35,741 nucleotides of DNA from an uncultured Christensenellaceae bacterium (GCA_934373295.1 CAKROK010000020.1:1-35741); one strand, 5' to 3'. Counted from the stretch's first letter, positions 21,390 through 29,781 are shown. Numbers and translations: made by a program. The notes: generated by a model from the sequence alone, not told the origin.

Positions 21390-21929
21390 ATGGCAAGGTT
21401 AAAGGATACATATAAGCAGGACATCGTTCCCGCTATGATGAAGAAGTTTAACTACGATAATATCATGCAGGTTCCCAAGCTTGAGAAGGTAGTCATCAAC
21501 ATGGGCATGGGCGATATCAAAGAGAACCCCAAGGCTCTTGATTCCGCACTCGAAGAGCTTGCGACCATTTCCGGACAGGCTCCCGTAGTAACCTACGCGA
21601 GAAAGTCCGTTGCAAACTTCAAGGTTCGTGAAGGCATGAAGATCGGCGCGAAAGTCACGATCAGGGGCGATAGAATGTATGAGTTCGTAGATAAGCTCAT
21701 CAGCATCGCGATCCCCCGTGTGAGAGACTTCAGAGGTCTTTCGGCTAAATCCTTCGACGGCAGAGGCAACTATGCCATGGGCTTCAAGGAGCAGTTAGTG
21801 TTCCCCGAGATCGACTTCGATAAGGTCGAGAAGGTCCGCGGCATGGATATCATCATCGTTACCACGGCTAACACGGATGAAGAAGCTCGCGAGCTGTTGA
21901 CGCTCATGGGCTGGCCCTTTGAAAGGTAA
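21390..21929 (+). CDS. rplE: 50S ribosomal protein L5
   Basis: The protein has 179 residues, the standard length. It begins MARLKDTYKQDIVPAMMKKF and carries VPKLEKVVINMGMGD and FRGLSAKSFDGRGNYAMG. L5 forms the 5S rRNA complex with L18 and contacts P-site tRNA. GGGAGGAAGATATAA precedes the ATG. It lies 15 bases after rplX. Confidence 0.98.
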   Translation: MARLKDTYKQDIVPAMMKKFNYDNIMQVPKLEKVVINMGMGDIKENPKALDSALEELATISGQAPVVTYARKSVANFKVREGMKIGAKVTIRGDRMYEFVDKLISIAIPRVRDFRGLSAKSFDGRGNYAMGFKEQLVFPEIDFDKVEKVRGMDIIIVTTANTDEEARELLTLMGWPFER

Positions 21930-21938
21930 GGAGGAACT

Positions 21939-22124
21939 ATGGCTAAGACATCAATGAAATTAAAGCAGCAGAGACCTGCTAAGTTCTCCACAAGAGAATA
22001 TACGAGGTGCCGTATCTGCGGCAGACCTCACAGTGTTCTGAGAAAGTACGGCATCTGCCGTATCTGCTTCAGAGAGCTTGCTTACCGCGGTCAGATACCC
22101 GGCGTCAAGAAGGCAAGCTGGTAA
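21939..22124 (+). CDS. rpsZ: 30S ribosomal protein S14, zinc-binding type Z
   Basis: The protein has 61 residues, the length of the short zinc-binding S14. The ligands are Cys24/Cys27 (CRIC) and Cys40/Cys43 (CRIC), in the CX2C-X12-CX2C pattern, and the C-terminus GQIPGVKKASW is typical. S14 is a head protein needed late in 30S assembly. AAGGAGGAACT precedes the start. Firmicutes often keep a zinc-free paralog elsewhere; none is in this window. Confidence 0.97.
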   Translation: MAKTSMKLKQQRPAKFSTREYTRCRICGRPHSVLRKYGICRICFRELAYRGQIPGVKKASW

Positions 22125-22148
22125 AAACTATTTAAGGAGGACAATAAA

Positions 22149-22547
22149 ATGCCAGTAACGGATCCTGTAGCAGATATGCTTACAAGAATTCGCAATGCCC
22201 TGGTCGTCAAGATGGACACAGTGGATATGCCCGCTTCCAAGATGAAGATCGCTATCGCGAAGATTCTCTTGAGAGAAGGCTTCATAAAGGGCTGCGAAGT
22301 TATAGAAGAAGGCGTTCAGGGAACGCTTAGGATAAAGCTGAAGTACGGCCCGAACGGTGAATCCGTCATCAACGGCCTCAAGAAGATCAGCAAGCCCGGC
22401 CTTAGAGTTTATGCTAGAAAGGACGAGCTGCCCAAGGTTCTTAACGGAATGGGCATCGCCATCATTTCCACCTCTAAGGGCGTTATTACGGACAGAGAAG
22501 CCCGTGAGAACGCTGTCGGCGGCGAGGTTCTGGCTTATATCTGGTAA
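22149..22547 (+). CDS. rpsH: 30S ribosomal protein S8
   Basis: The protein has 132 residues. It starts MPVTDPVADMLTRIRNAL and ends with the family signature GIAIISTSKGVITDREARENAVGGEVLAYIW (readable as ISTSKGVITDREAR and GGEVLAYIW). S8 organises the central domain of 16S rRNA and in E. coli is the repressor of the spc operon. AAGGAGGACAATAAA precedes the ATG. Confidence 0.98.
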   Translation: MPVTDPVADMLTRIRNALVVKMDTVDMPASKMKIAIAKILLREGFIKGCEVIEEGVQGTLRIKLKYGPNGESVINGLKKISKPGLRVYARKDELPKVLNGMGIAIISTSKGVITDREARENAVGGEVLAYIW

Positions 22548-22574
22548 GCCGGCGATTGAAAGGAGATTTACATT

Positions 22575-23114
22575 ATGTCAAGAATAGGTAAGCTTCCTAT
22601 CGCTATCCCCGCGGGCGTGACAGTGACCGTTGGCGATAACAACAACGTTACCGTCAAGGGCCCCAAGGGCGAGCTCTCAAGGAAGTTCGACAAAGATATG
22701 AAGATCGAGGTCGAGAATAACGAAGTCGTTATTACCCGTCCCTCTGACGACAAGGAGCACAGAGCGCATCACGGCCTTACCCGCGCGCTGCTCGCCAACA
22801 TGGTTCACGGCGTAAACGCTGAGTTCACAAAAGAGCTCGAGATCGTCGGCGTTGGCTACAGAGCACAGCTCCAGGGCAAAAAGCTCATCCTCAACGTTGG
22901 TTACTCTAACCCCGTTGAAGTTGAGACCCCCGCAGGCATCACGTTTGAGGTTCCTACCCCGAACAAGATCGTCGTAAAGGGCATCGACAGACAGCTCGTC
23001 GGTCAGGTCGCGGCTAATATCCGTAAGGTACGCGCTCCCGAGCCTTATAAGGGCAAGGGTATCAAGTACGCTAACGAGTATATCCGCCGCAAAGAAGGCA
23101 AGTCCGGAATGTAA
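22575..23114 (+). CDS. rplF: 50S ribosomal protein L6
   Basis: The protein has 179 residues, normal for L6. It begins MSRIGKLPIAIPAGVTV and has VKGPKGELSRKF, GVGYRAQLQGKKLILNVGYS and the C-terminal signature RAPEPYKGKGIKYANEYIRR. L6 lies near the factor-binding site and sarcin-ricin loop. GAAAGGAGATTTAC precedes the ATG. Confidence 0.98.
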   Translation: MSRIGKLPIAIPAGVTVTVGDNNNVTVKGPKGELSRKFDKDMKIEVENNEVVITRPSDDKEHRAHHGLTRALLANMVHGVNAEFTKELEIVGVGYRAQLQGKKLILNVGYSNPVEVETPAGITFEVPTPNKIVVKGIDRQLVGQVAANIRKVRAPEPYKGKGIKYANEYIRRKEGKSGM

Positions 23115-23131
23115 TTAGGAGGCGTTAGGTA

Positions 23132-23500
23132 ATGATTAAGAAAATTGATAAGAACGAGATCCGCAAGGGCCGTCACCAGCGCATCCGCAACAAGGTGAGC
23201 GGCACCGCCGAGAGACCGAGGCTTTGCGTCTACAGAAGCTTAAACCACATCTATGCTCAGGTAATAGATGATGTTAAGGGCATGACGCTTGCGTCCGCAT
23301 CCACGGTTGAGAAGGAAGTTGCTTCTCAGGTCGCTGAAATGACCAAGACCGACGCCGCTAAGCTCATCGGCAAGCTCGCCGCTGAGAGAGCGATGGATAA
23401 GGGCATTAAAGAGGTCGTCTTTGACCGTGGCGGTTACGTCTATACGGGCAGAGTAGCGGCAGTGGCAGACGGCGCTAGAGAAGCCGGACTGAAATTATAA
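23132..23500 (+). CDS. rplR: 50S ribosomal protein L18
   Basis: The protein has 122 residues. An Arg/Lys-rich N-terminus (RKGRHQRIRNKVSGTAERPR) is followed by LCVYRSLNHIYAQVIDD and the C-terminal block VVFDRGGYVYTGRVAAVADGAREAGL (two overlapping family strings: VVFDRGGYVYTGRV and ADGAREAGL). L18 binds 5S rRNA together with L5. TTAGGAGGCGTTAGGTA precedes the start. Confidence 0.98.
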   Translation: MIKKIDKNEIRKGRHQRIRNKVSGTAERPRLCVYRSLNHIYAQVIDDVKGMTLASASTVEKEVASQVAEMTKTDAAKLIGKLAAERAMDKGIKEVVFDRGGYVYTGRVAAVADGAREAGLKL

Positions 23501-23512
23501 GGAGGTATCGGA

Positions 23513-24010
23513 ATGCAGCGCATAGATGCCAGCACATTAGATTTAAAAACCACCCTCGTATCCGTTAACAGAGTTGCTAAGACGGTCAAGGGCGGCCGTA
23601 ACATGAGATTTGCGGCGCTCGTAGTCGTCGGCGACGGCGAAGGCCACGTCGGATGCGGCATGGGTAAGGCGGTTGAAATACCCGAAGCTATCAGAAAGGC
23701 TGAGATGGCGGCTAAGAGGAGCCTTATCGAGGTTCCCCTCGACGGCACGACCATCCCCCACGAGATCATCGGCAAGTTCGGCAGAGGTCAGGTTCTCATG
23801 ATGCCCGCTAAGGAAGGTACCGGCGTACTCGCTGGCGGCCATGCCCGTGCGGTATTAGAGCTCGCAGGCGTTAAGGACATCAGAACGAAGTCCCACGGCT
23901 CCAACAACCCGATCAACTGCGTTAAGGCGACGATCGCGGGTCTTTCTCAGCTCAAGACGAGAGAGCAGGTTGCTCGTCTGCGCGGTATCAGCGTAGATCA
24001 GCTTCAGTAA
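23513..24010 (+). CDS. rpsE: 30S ribosomal protein S5
   Basis: The protein has 165 residues. The double-stranded-RNA-binding-like N-terminal part has LVSVNRVAKTVKGGRNMRF and VGDGEGHVGCGMGKAVEIPE. The second domain has GTGVLAGGHARAVLELAGVKD. S5 forms the mRNA helicase site with S3 and S4 and affects decoding fidelity. AAGGAGGTATCGG precedes the ATG, 12 bases after rplR. Confidence 0.98.
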   Translation: MQRIDASTLDLKTTLVSVNRVAKTVKGGRNMRFAALVVVGDGEGHVGCGMGKAVEIPEAIRKAEMAAKRSLIEVPLDGTTIPHEIIGKFGRGQVLMMPAKEGTGVLAGGHARAVLELAGVKDIRTKSHGSNNPINCVKATIAGLSQLKTREQVARLRGISVDQLQ

Positions 24011-24021
24011 GGAGGAGTATT

Positions 24022-24201
24022 ATGGCACAGTTAAAGGTTACTCTTAAAAAGAGCACGATAGGCTGCCCCCAGGACCAGAAGGACACCGTAAAGGCGCTCG
24101 GTCTCGGAAAGCTCAACTCCACCACGATGAAGCCCGATAACGCGGCAGTAAGAGGCATGATCTTCAAGGTCAAGCACCTCGTCACTGTTGAAGAAGTATA
24201 A
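24022..24201 (+). CDS. rpmD: 50S ribosomal protein L30
   Basis: The protein has 59 residues, the family length, reading MAQLKVTLKKSTIGCPQDQ, then TVKALGLGKLNSTTMKPDN and a C-terminus HLVTVEEV. The motif SxIGxxxxQxxTVKALGLxK is diagnostic of bacterial L30. AAGGAGGAGTATT lies upstream, 11 bases after rpsE and 14 before rplO, the canonical S5-L30-L15 order. Confidence 0.97.
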   Translation: MAQLKVTLKKSTIGCPQDQKDTVKALGLGKLNSTTMKPDNAAVRGMIFKVKHLVTVEEV

Positions 24202-24215
24202 GGAGGGTATTAAGC

Positions 24216-24659
24216 ATGAAGTTACATGAGTTAAAGCCCGCAGCAGGCGCTAAGACCGCTCCCAAGAGACTTGGAAGAGGCTCCGGCTCCGGTTTGGGCA
24301 AGACCTCCGGTAAGGGTCACAAGGGTCAGAAGGCCAGAAGCGGCGGCGGCGTTCGCCCCGGCTTCGAAGGCGGCCAGATGCCCCTTTCCAGACGTGTACC
24401 CAAGAGAGGTTTCACGAATATTTTCGCAACTGTATATACAACTATCAACGTTTCCGACCTCAACATCTTTGAGGACGGCACGGAGATAACAGCTGCTATG
24501 CTCAAGGAAATGGGCGTCATCAACAAGATTAACGATGGCCTCAAGGTCCTGGGCGACGGTGAGCTCACCAAGAAGCTTACAGTTAAAGCCGCTAAATTCA
24601 CGAAATCCGCTGAAGAGAAGATACTCGCGGCGGGTGGAACAATTGAGGTAATTAAATAA
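24216..24659 (+). CDS. rplO: 50S ribosomal protein L15
   Basis: The protein has 147 residues. It starts MKLHELKPAAGAKTAPKRLG and has the Gly/Lys-rich segment GRGSGSGLGKTSGKGHKGQ and GFEGGQMPLSRRVPKRGFTN, both typical. L15 is a late-assembly protein reaching deep into 23S rRNA. Its stop codon TAA shares its last A with the secY start, so the two genes are coupled. TAAGGAGGGTATTAAGC precedes the ATG. Confidence 0.98.
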   Translation: MKLHELKPAAGAKTAPKRLGRGSGSGLGKTSGKGHKGQKARSGGGVRPGFEGGQMPLSRRVPKRGFTNIFATVYTTINVSDLNIFEDGTEITAAMLKEMGVINKINDGLKVLGDGELTKKLTVKAAKFTKSAEEKILAAGGTIEVIK

Positions 24660-25930
24660 TGTTTAGGACTTTAGCAAATGCTTGGAAGATAAAAGAAATT
24701 AGACAGAAGCTGTTATTTACGGTAATGATACTCGTAATATACAGAATCGGATGCTATATTCCCGTCCCAGGCGTTAACACTTCAGTTATCGCTGATGCGA
24801 TCTCGAAATATGACATCTTAGGCTTCCTGAACCTGTTCTCCGGCGGCGGTCTTGAGAACATGGCGGTATTTGCTCTTGGTATCACTCCTTACATTAACGC
24901 ATCGATCATCATAAACCTCCTCACCGTGGCGCTGCCTCCTCTCGAGAGGCTCGCTAAGGAAGAGGACGGCCCCAAGAAGATCGAACAGATCACGAGATAC
25001 GTCGGCATCGGCCTCGCCCTTGTCGAGTCTATCGGCGTGGTCCTCACTTTCGTCGCAAACGGAGCCATTAAAGACGCTGGCTTCCTTCATTGCACGACGG
25101 TGGTCCTCTGCCTCACGGCAGGCTCGGCGCTCACAATGTGGCTGGGCGAGAGGATAAATGTAAAGGGAATCGGAAACGGCATCTCCATGATAATCTTCGC
25201 CTCCATCTTATCGAGAGTTCCCTCTGCGGTGATCGCGCTCTTCGGAAACGCGGCCGCGGGTACGATGTCCTGGTGGATACTCGCACTGCTCATAGTGCTC
25301 GTGCTCGTGCTCATCGTAGCGGTAACGTTCATCGACATGGGCGAGAGGAGAATCCCCGTACAGTATGCCAAGAGAGTCGTCGGAAGAAAGCAGTATGGCG
25401 GTCAGTCCACCTTCATTCCCATGAAGGTCAACCCCTCGGGAGTTCTTCCCCTGATATTTGCATCCACGTTCATGCAGTTCGTTCCCATGCTCTGCCAGAT
25501 CTTCTGGAGAGACAGCGCGTTCTATACATGGTGGCAGCAGTATCTCGGAACGGGCTCCGTAGCATATATGATAATCTTCGCGTTACTGATACTGTTCTTC
25601 TCTTACTTCTATTCTCAGATAGCTTTCAATCCGATAGACGTAAGCAAGAACCTCCAGCAGTACGGCGGCTTTATCCCGGGCATCAGACCGGGCAAGCCCA
25701 CATCTGATTATCTCGCAAGGATCCTCTCGAGGATAACCCTGTTCTCCGCGATATTCCTCGCGGTACTTGCGGCTGTCCCCACGCTCGTCACCGGCTTCAC
25801 CGGTCAGAGCAGCTTTGCCTCTGCGTTCGGAGCGACCTCCGTTCTCATTATGGTAAGCGTTGCGCTGGAGACGACGAGAGCGATCGATTCTCAGATGATG
25901 ATGCGCAACTACAAGGGATTCTTAGGCTGA
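24659..25930 (+). CDS. secY: Preprotein translocase subunit SecY
   Basis: The protein has 423 residues with ten predicted transmembrane helices, the channel of the Sec translocase. Recognisable blocks are RIGCYIPVPGVNT near residue 30, the plug and second helix with FSGGGLENMAVFALGITPYI, the cytosolic loop ERRIPVQYAKRVVGRKQYGG, and the C-terminal DVSKNLQQYGGFIPGIRPGK. It works with SecE (in this window) and SecG. The ATG overlaps the rplO stop codon by one base. Confidence 0.98.
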   Translation: MFRTLANAWKIKEIRQKLLFTVMILVIYRIGCYIPVPGVNTSVIADAISKYDILGFLNLFSGGGLENMAVFALGITPYINASIIINLLTVALPPLERLAKEEDGPKKIEQITRYVGIGLALVESIGVVLTFVANGAIKDAGFLHCTTVVLCLTAGSALTMWLGERINVKGIGNGISMIIFASILSRVPSAVIALFGNAAAGTMSWWILALLIVLVLVLIVAVTFIDMGERRIPVQYAKRVVGRKQYGGQSTFIPMKVNPSGVLPLIFASTFMQFVPMLCQIFWRDSAFYTWWQQYLGTGSVAYMIIFALLILFFSYFYSQIAFNPIDVSKNLQQYGGFIPGIRPGKPTSDYLARILSRITLFSAIFLAVLAAVPTLVTGFTGQSSFASAFGATSVLIMVSVALETTRAIDSQMMMRNYKGFLG

Positions 25931-25962
25931 TACGGCATTTAAGAAGAAGCACTTTATTAAGA

Positions 25963-25991
25963 CAGCAGCGGGCGATTTTCGCCTGTTGCTG
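25963..25991 (+). other. Hairpin between secY and adk
   Basis: CAGCAGCGGGCGA (25963-25975) pairs with TCGCCTGTTGCTG (25979-25991) with two wobbles around a three-base loop. No T run follows, so it may be a processing or attenuation element rather than a terminator. Confidence 0.5.
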
Positions 25992-26041
25992 CCGTTTCGG
26001 TATTTAAAGAATTGCGGTATTCCTTAAAAAGGAGACGGATT

Positions 26042-26659
26042 ATGAATATTATTTTACTTGGACCTCCCGGAGCGGGCAAGGGAACACTTGCATCAAACAT
26101 TAAGGAACAGCTTGATTTAGCTCACCTTTCCTCCGGAGACATTTTAAGAGATGAGATAAAGCGGGAAACGGAGCTTGGCAAAAAGGCTCAACAGTACATT
26201 GCCGAGGGCAAGCTCGTGCCGGATGAGGACATCATCGACATGATTTTAGCAAAGATCAACGGACTGGGTAAGGGCGTCATTTTGGACGGCTTCCCGAGGA
26301 CCGTCACTCAGGCGGAAAAGCTCGCGGATGCGGTCGATATTGACGCGGTCATTGAGCTCAGCGCGGGGCTGGATACCATAATCGACAGAATTTGTTCGAG
26401 ACGCGTATGCTCGCAGTGCAAAGCTGTATATAATGTAAAGAGCCATCCTTCCGACGAATGTGACCATTGCGGAAGTAAGCTCATCGCGAGAGACGACGAC
26501 AAGCCGGAAACGGTTTCCAAGCGCTTCGGCGTCTATCTCGAGCAGACGCAGCCGCTCATCGATTTCTATAAGGACAAAGGCGTCCTCTATACCGTGGACG
26601 GTGAAGGGGACATGAATGATATTTCTAAAAAAGTGCTTGAGCATTTGAGAGATATATAA
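26042..26659 (+). CDS. adk: Adenylate kinase
   Basis: The protein has 205 residues from the ATG at 26042, which follows AAAAAGGAGACGGATT. It converts ATP and AMP to two ADP. The P-loop GPPGAGKGT is at residues 7-15, the AMP-binding SSGDILRDE near 30-38, and the DGFPRT motif at 82-87. The lid carries four cysteines (Cys123, Cys126, Cys140, Cys143), the zinc-binding form usual in Gram-positives. secY-adk-map is the standard gene order. The map ATG follows the adk stop codon directly. Confidence 0.97.
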   Translation: MNIILLGPPGAGKGTLASNIKEQLDLAHLSSGDILRDEIKRETELGKKAQQYIAEGKLVPDEDIIDMILAKINGLGKGVILDGFPRTVTQAEKLADAVDIDAVIELSAGLDTIIDRICSRRVCSQCKAVYNVKSHPSDECDHCGSKLIARDDDKPETVSKRFGVYLEQTQPLIDFYKDKGVLYTVDGEGDMNDISKKVLEHLRDI

Positions 26660-27427
26660 ATGATCTATATTAAATCAAAACATGAAATCGAGCTCATGAA
26701 TGATTCCGGCACGATCGCCGCTGAGACCATGATAAGGGTTTTGGAGGCGATCAAGCCCGGCATCACTACATGGGAATTGGACAAAATCGCTGAGGATTAC
26801 ATCGCAAAGGCGGGCGCAGTTCCCTCTTTTAAGAACTACTGCGGCTATCCCGGCTCGATATGTGCATCCATAAACGAACAGGTCGTCCACGGCATTCCCT
26901 CAAAAAAGGCGATACTCAAGGAGGGCGACATAATCTCCATCGACCTTGGCGCTATATATAAAGGATATCATTCCGATATGGCGAGGACAAAGGGCGTGGG
27001 CAAGATATCCGAGGATGCCGAGACGCTCATCCGCGTGACGAGAGAGTGCTTTTTCCGCTCGCTCGAGTTTGCCGAGGTGGGCAACCACATTCAGGACATC
27101 GGCGCGGCAGTCGAGAGATATGCCGAGAGCTACGGCTTCGGAGTCGTAAAGGACTTGGAGGGCCACGGCGTGGGTAGGTCTCTGCACGAAGATCCGGGCG
27201 TACCCAACTTTGTGACAGGTCGCCGCGGGCCGAAGATACGCGCGGGCATGACCATCGCGATAGAGCCCATGATAAACCTGGGCACGGACGAGGTATATTG
27301 CTTAGACGATGAGTGGACGCATGTGACTGCGGACGGAAGCCTCGCCGCTCACTATGAAAATACGGTGGCGATAACGGAGGACGGTCCGAGGATACTCACA
27401 TTTACCGACGGAGGTCAGCCTGAATGA
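26660..27427 (+). CDS. map: Methionine aminopeptidase, type I
   Basis: The protein has 255 residues. It removes the initiator Met from nascent proteins. Metal-binding parts of the pita-bread fold are visible: IDLGAIYKGYHSDMART (two Asp), GHGVGRSLHEDPGVPNF (His), IEPMINLG (Glu) and the final Glu in YENTVAITEDG. It starts immediately after adk with only a weak purine stretch (GAGAGAT) upstream, suggesting coupling. Its end overlaps the KOW gene by four bases (ATGA). Confidence 0.97.
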   Translation: MIYIKSKHEIELMNDSGTIAAETMIRVLEAIKPGITTWELDKIAEDYIAKAGAVPSFKNYCGYPGSICASINEQVVHGIPSKKAILKEGDIISIDLGAIYKGYHSDMARTKGVGKISEDAETLIRVTRECFFRSLEFAEVGNHIQDIGAAVERYAESYGFGVVKDLEGHGVGRSLHEDPGVPNFVTGRRGPKIRAGMTIAIEPMINLGTDEVYCLDDEWTHVTADGSLAAHYENTVAITEDGPRILTFTDGGQPE

Positions 27428-27705
27428 AGGTAAAGACACCCGAGTTGGGCGGGCTCGTGAGGTCGACATCGGGCAGAGACGCGGGCAGGCTGTTCATAAT
27501 AAAAGAGATTTGCGAAAACGGGTTCGTCTATGTGACGGACGGAATGCTGAGAAAGGTCGCAAATCCCAAGAAAAAGAACATCAAGCACTTAGAGCTGAAG
27601 CCCGTGAGGTTTGAGGCGATCGCGGCAAAGTTTGATGAAGGCAGCAAGGTATTCGATCAGGAAGTCGCGAGCGCGATAATGAGCAGCGAATACTATGACA
27701 GATGA
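27424..27705 (+). CDS. KOW-domain RNA-binding protein (L14e/YlxR-neighbour type)
   Basis: The protein has 93 residues. The N-terminus GGLVRSTSGRDAGRLFIIKEI has the KOW pattern, and a basic stretch VANPKKKNIKHLELKP follows. Proteins of this kind, often named as ribosomal protein L14e/L6e/L27e-like or KOW domain protein, are common between map and infA in Clostridia. The role is unproven but it probably binds rRNA or mRNA. It overlaps map by four bases and lies 21 bases before infA. Confidence 0.85.
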   Translation: MKVKTPELGGLVRSTSGRDAGRLFIIKEICENGFVYVTDGMLRKVANPKKKNIKHLELKPVRFEAIAAKFDEGSKVFDQEVASAIMSSEYYDR

Positions 27706-27726
27706 TTTTATAGGAGGTCAGCGTTA

Positions 27727-27948
27727 ATGTCCAAGGGCGACGCAATAGAAGTAGAAGGTATAGTAACGGACGCATTTCCGAACGCGAGCTTCGAGGTGCA
27801 GATGGAGAACGGACACAAGGTTCTCGCGCACATCTCGGGCAAGCTCAGGATGAATTACATAAAGATACTTCCCGGCGATAAGGTAAAGGTTGAGATATCA
27901 CCCTATGACCTCACGCGAGGCAGGATCACCTGGAGAGCGAGAAACTGA
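27727..27948 (+). CDS. infA: Translation initiation factor IF-1
   Basis: The protein has 73 residues, nearly the whole S1-like OB fold of IF-1: MSKGDAIEVEGIVTDAFPNA, FEVQMENGHKVLAHISGKLR and ILPGDKVKVEISPYDLTRG with the C-terminal RITWR. IF-1 blocks the ribosomal A site during initiation. AGGAGGTCAGCGTTA precedes the ATG. The infA-rpmJ-rpsM-rpsK order is standard. Confidence 0.98.
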   Translation: MSKGDAIEVEGIVTDAFPNASFEVQMENGHKVLAHISGKLRMNYIKILPGDKVKVEISPYDLTRGRITWRARN

Positions 27949-27998
27949 TCGCACAGGTAAAAATTTTGGTTTTTTACAGATTTTTTCTAAAAAAACCA

Positions 27999-28027
27999 TT
28001 GCAATATGCGAGAAAAACATATAAAAT
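27999..28027 (+). promoter_or_regulatory. Predicted internal promoter upstream of rpmJ
   Basis: TTGCAA (27999-28004) and TAAAAT (28022-28027) are 17 bases apart in the 165-base gap between infA and rpmJ. The remaining gap has an AT-rich inverted stretch at 27968-27997 but no clear terminator. Confidence 0.55.
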
Positions 28028-28113
28028 AGTATAGTACGCCTGTATGCTTTTACAGGCTCATTCGGTCATGCTGATTTTGGCCGGTGAAAAGGATAGGATA
28101 GGAGGAAATGACT

Positions 28114-28227
28114 ATGAAGGTTAGACCGTCAGTTAAACCCATCTGTGAAAAATGCAAGATAATCAAGAGACACGGAAAGGTCATGGTTATCTGCGAGAAC
28201 CCGAAGCACAAGCAGAAGCAGGGCTGA
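28114..28227 (+). CDS. rpmJ: 50S ribosomal protein L36
   Basis: The protein has 37 residues, the family length. It reads MKVRPSVKPICEKCKIIKRH, then GKVMVICENPKHKQKQG. Cys11, Cys14, Cys27 and His32 form the zinc site of the C+ type. L36 is the smallest ribosomal protein and stabilises 23S rRNA near the factor-binding centre. GGAGG lies eight bases before the ATG. Confidence 0.97.
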   Translation: MKVRPSVKPICEKCKIIKRHGKVMVICENPKHKQKQG

Positions 28228-28367
28228 TAAATAAGTTTATCAAGTGAGGTATACATGCAGCGGCTGCATGGGTATAATTATGCTGTAAAAAACCCATGAT
28301 GCGTGGCACCGAACCATACGCTTATTTTTTCAATAACACTAAAAATCAACCGGAGGTGAAAGGTTAG
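28228..28367 (+). promoter_or_regulatory. Structured 140-base leader before rpsM
   Basis: This gap is unusually long inside the operon. It contains ATGCAG/CTGCAT (near 28255-28269), a repeated CCCATG segment and TTATTTTTTC before a GGAGGTG site. In many bacteria S4, the product of rpsD three genes on, represses the alpha operon through a leader before rpsM. A link here is inferred from position only. Confidence 0.4.
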
Positions 28368-28736
28368 ATGGCACGTATTGCCGGGGTAGATATTCCCAAT
28401 GGAAAGCGTGTAGAGATAGGCCTCACATATATCTATGGTATAGGTCTCAGCTCGTCACAGAAAATTCTCGCGGCGACAGGCGTAGATCCCGATATAAGAG
28501 TAAAGGATCTTTCTGAAGATGATCTCGGTAAAATAAGAGATTATATCGATCATAACTGCAAGGTAGAGGGCGACCTCAGAAGAGAAGTGACCCTCAACAT
28601 TAAGAGACTTATGGAAATTGGCTGCTACAGAGGAGTTCGCCATCGTAAGAGTCTGCCCGTAAGAGGACAGAGCACGAAGCAGAACGCCCGTACCCGTAAG
28701 GGTCCCAAGCGCACTGTAGCGGGCAAGAAGAAGTAA
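28368..28736 (+). CDS. rpsM: 30S ribosomal protein S13
   Basis: The protein has 122 residues. It starts MARIAGVDIPNGKRVEIGLTY, and the C-terminal tail has RHRKSLPVRGQSTKQNARTRK, which reaches toward A- and P-site tRNA. S13 forms the inter-subunit bridge with L5. ACCGGAGGTGAAAGGTTAG precedes the ATG. It is the first gene of the alpha operon proper. Confidence 0.98.
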   Translation: MARIAGVDIPNGKRVEIGLTYIYGIGLSSSQKILAATGVDPDIRVKDLSEDDLGKIRDYIDHNCKVEGDLRREVTLNIKRLMEIGCYRGVRHRKSLPVRGQSTKQNARTRKGPKRTVAGKKK

Positions 28737-28753
28737 GAGGAGGTTTTTAGATA

Positions 28754-29143
28754 ATGGCTAAAGCTAAAGTTGTTAGAAAGCGCAGAGAAAAGAAAAACAT
28801 CGAGCGCGGCACGGCACATATCAGAGCTTCCTTCAATAATACGATCGTAACAATGTCTGATGTGAACGGCAACGCTCTGTCTCAGAGCTCTGCCGGTGCG
28901 CTCAATTTCAGAGGCTCCAGGAAGTCCACGCCCTTTGCTGCACAGATGGCGGCGGAGACGGCTGCGAAGGCTGCTATGGAGCATGGTCTGAAGTCAGTTG
29001 AAGTATATGTAAAAGGACCCGGTTCCGGCAGAGAGGCGGCTATCCGCGCGCTGCAGACCGCAGGTCTCGAGGTTACGCTCATAAGAGACGTGACGCCCAT
29101 CCCGCACAACGGATGCCGTCCGCCCAAGCGTAGAAGAGTATAA
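28754..29143 (+). CDS. rpsK: 30S ribosomal protein S11
   Basis: The protein has 129 residues, the standard length. Typical blocks are HIRASFNNTIVTMSDVNGNA, GSRKSTPFAAQMAAE and the C-terminal signature LIRDVTPIPHNGCRPPKRRRV. S11 sits on the platform of the small subunit near the mRNA exit. AGAGGAGGTTTTTAGATA precedes the ATG, 17 bases after rpsM. Confidence 0.98.
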   Translation: MAKAKVVRKRREKKNIERGTAHIRASFNNTIVTMSDVNGNALSQSSAGALNFRGSRKSTPFAAQMAAETAAKAAMEHGLKSVEVYVKGPGSGREAAIRALQTAGLEVTLIRDVTPIPHNGCRPPKRRRV

Positions 29144-29157
29144 GGAGGTAAATAGAA

Positions 29158-29781
29158 ATGGCAAGATATACAGGTTCCGTTTGCCGCCTTTGCCGCAGAG
29201 AGGGCTGCAAGCTTTTTCTGAAGGGTGACCGCTGCTACAGCGCGAAGTGCTCCTTCACGAAGAGGCCCGTTGCGCCCGGCCAGCATGGTCAGTCCAGAAA
29301 GAAGCTCTCCGAGTATGGCGTTCAGTTAAGAGAGAAGCAGAAGGTCAAGAGAGCATACGGTATGCAGGAAGGTCAGTTCAGAAGCTACTTTGAGGACGCC
29401 GTCAAGATGAAGGGCGTTTCCGGCGCAAACCTCCTCTCCTTACTCGAGAGAAGACTTGACAACGTCGTATATCGCATGGGTATCGCAGAATCCAAGCCCC
29501 AGGCGAGACAGTTCGTTCTCCACGGTCACATCACCGTCAACGGCAAGAAGGTGGACATCCCCTCCTTCAGAGTTAAGGCGGGCGACGTGATCGCCGTTAA
29601 GGAAGCGAGCGCATCCAAAGAGAGATTTAAGAAGATCTCCGAGCAGTCGGCTCGTCCGCTGCCCAAGTGGCTCACCTTTGACTTAGAGCAGCTCCAGGGC
29701 ACGGTTGTGGCTCTCCCCGACAGAGACGATATCGATCTCACCATCGAGGAGCACTACATCGTCGAGCTGTACTCCAAGTAA
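29158..29781 (+). CDS. rpsD: 30S ribosomal protein S4, zinc-binding form
   Basis: The protein has 207 residues. The N-terminus has the zinc pattern of Gram-positive S4 (Cys9, Cys12, Cys17, Cys26 or Cys31). KRPVAPGQHGQSRKKLSEYG follows, then the S4 RNA-binding domain with LDNVVYRMGIAESKPQARQF. S4 begins assembly of the small subunit body and is the usual autoregulator of the alpha operon. AAGGAGGTAAATAGA precedes the start. Confidence 0.98.
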   Translation: MARYTGSVCRLCRREGCKLFLKGDRCYSAKCSFTKRPVAPGQHGQSRKKLSEYGVQLREKQKVKRAYGMQEGQFRSYFEDAVKMKGVSGANLLSLLERRLDNVVYRMGIAESKPQARQFVLHGHITVNGKKVDIPSFRVKAGDVIAVKEASASKERFKKISEQSARPLPKWLTFDLEQLQGTVVALPDRDDIDLTIEEHYIVELYSK

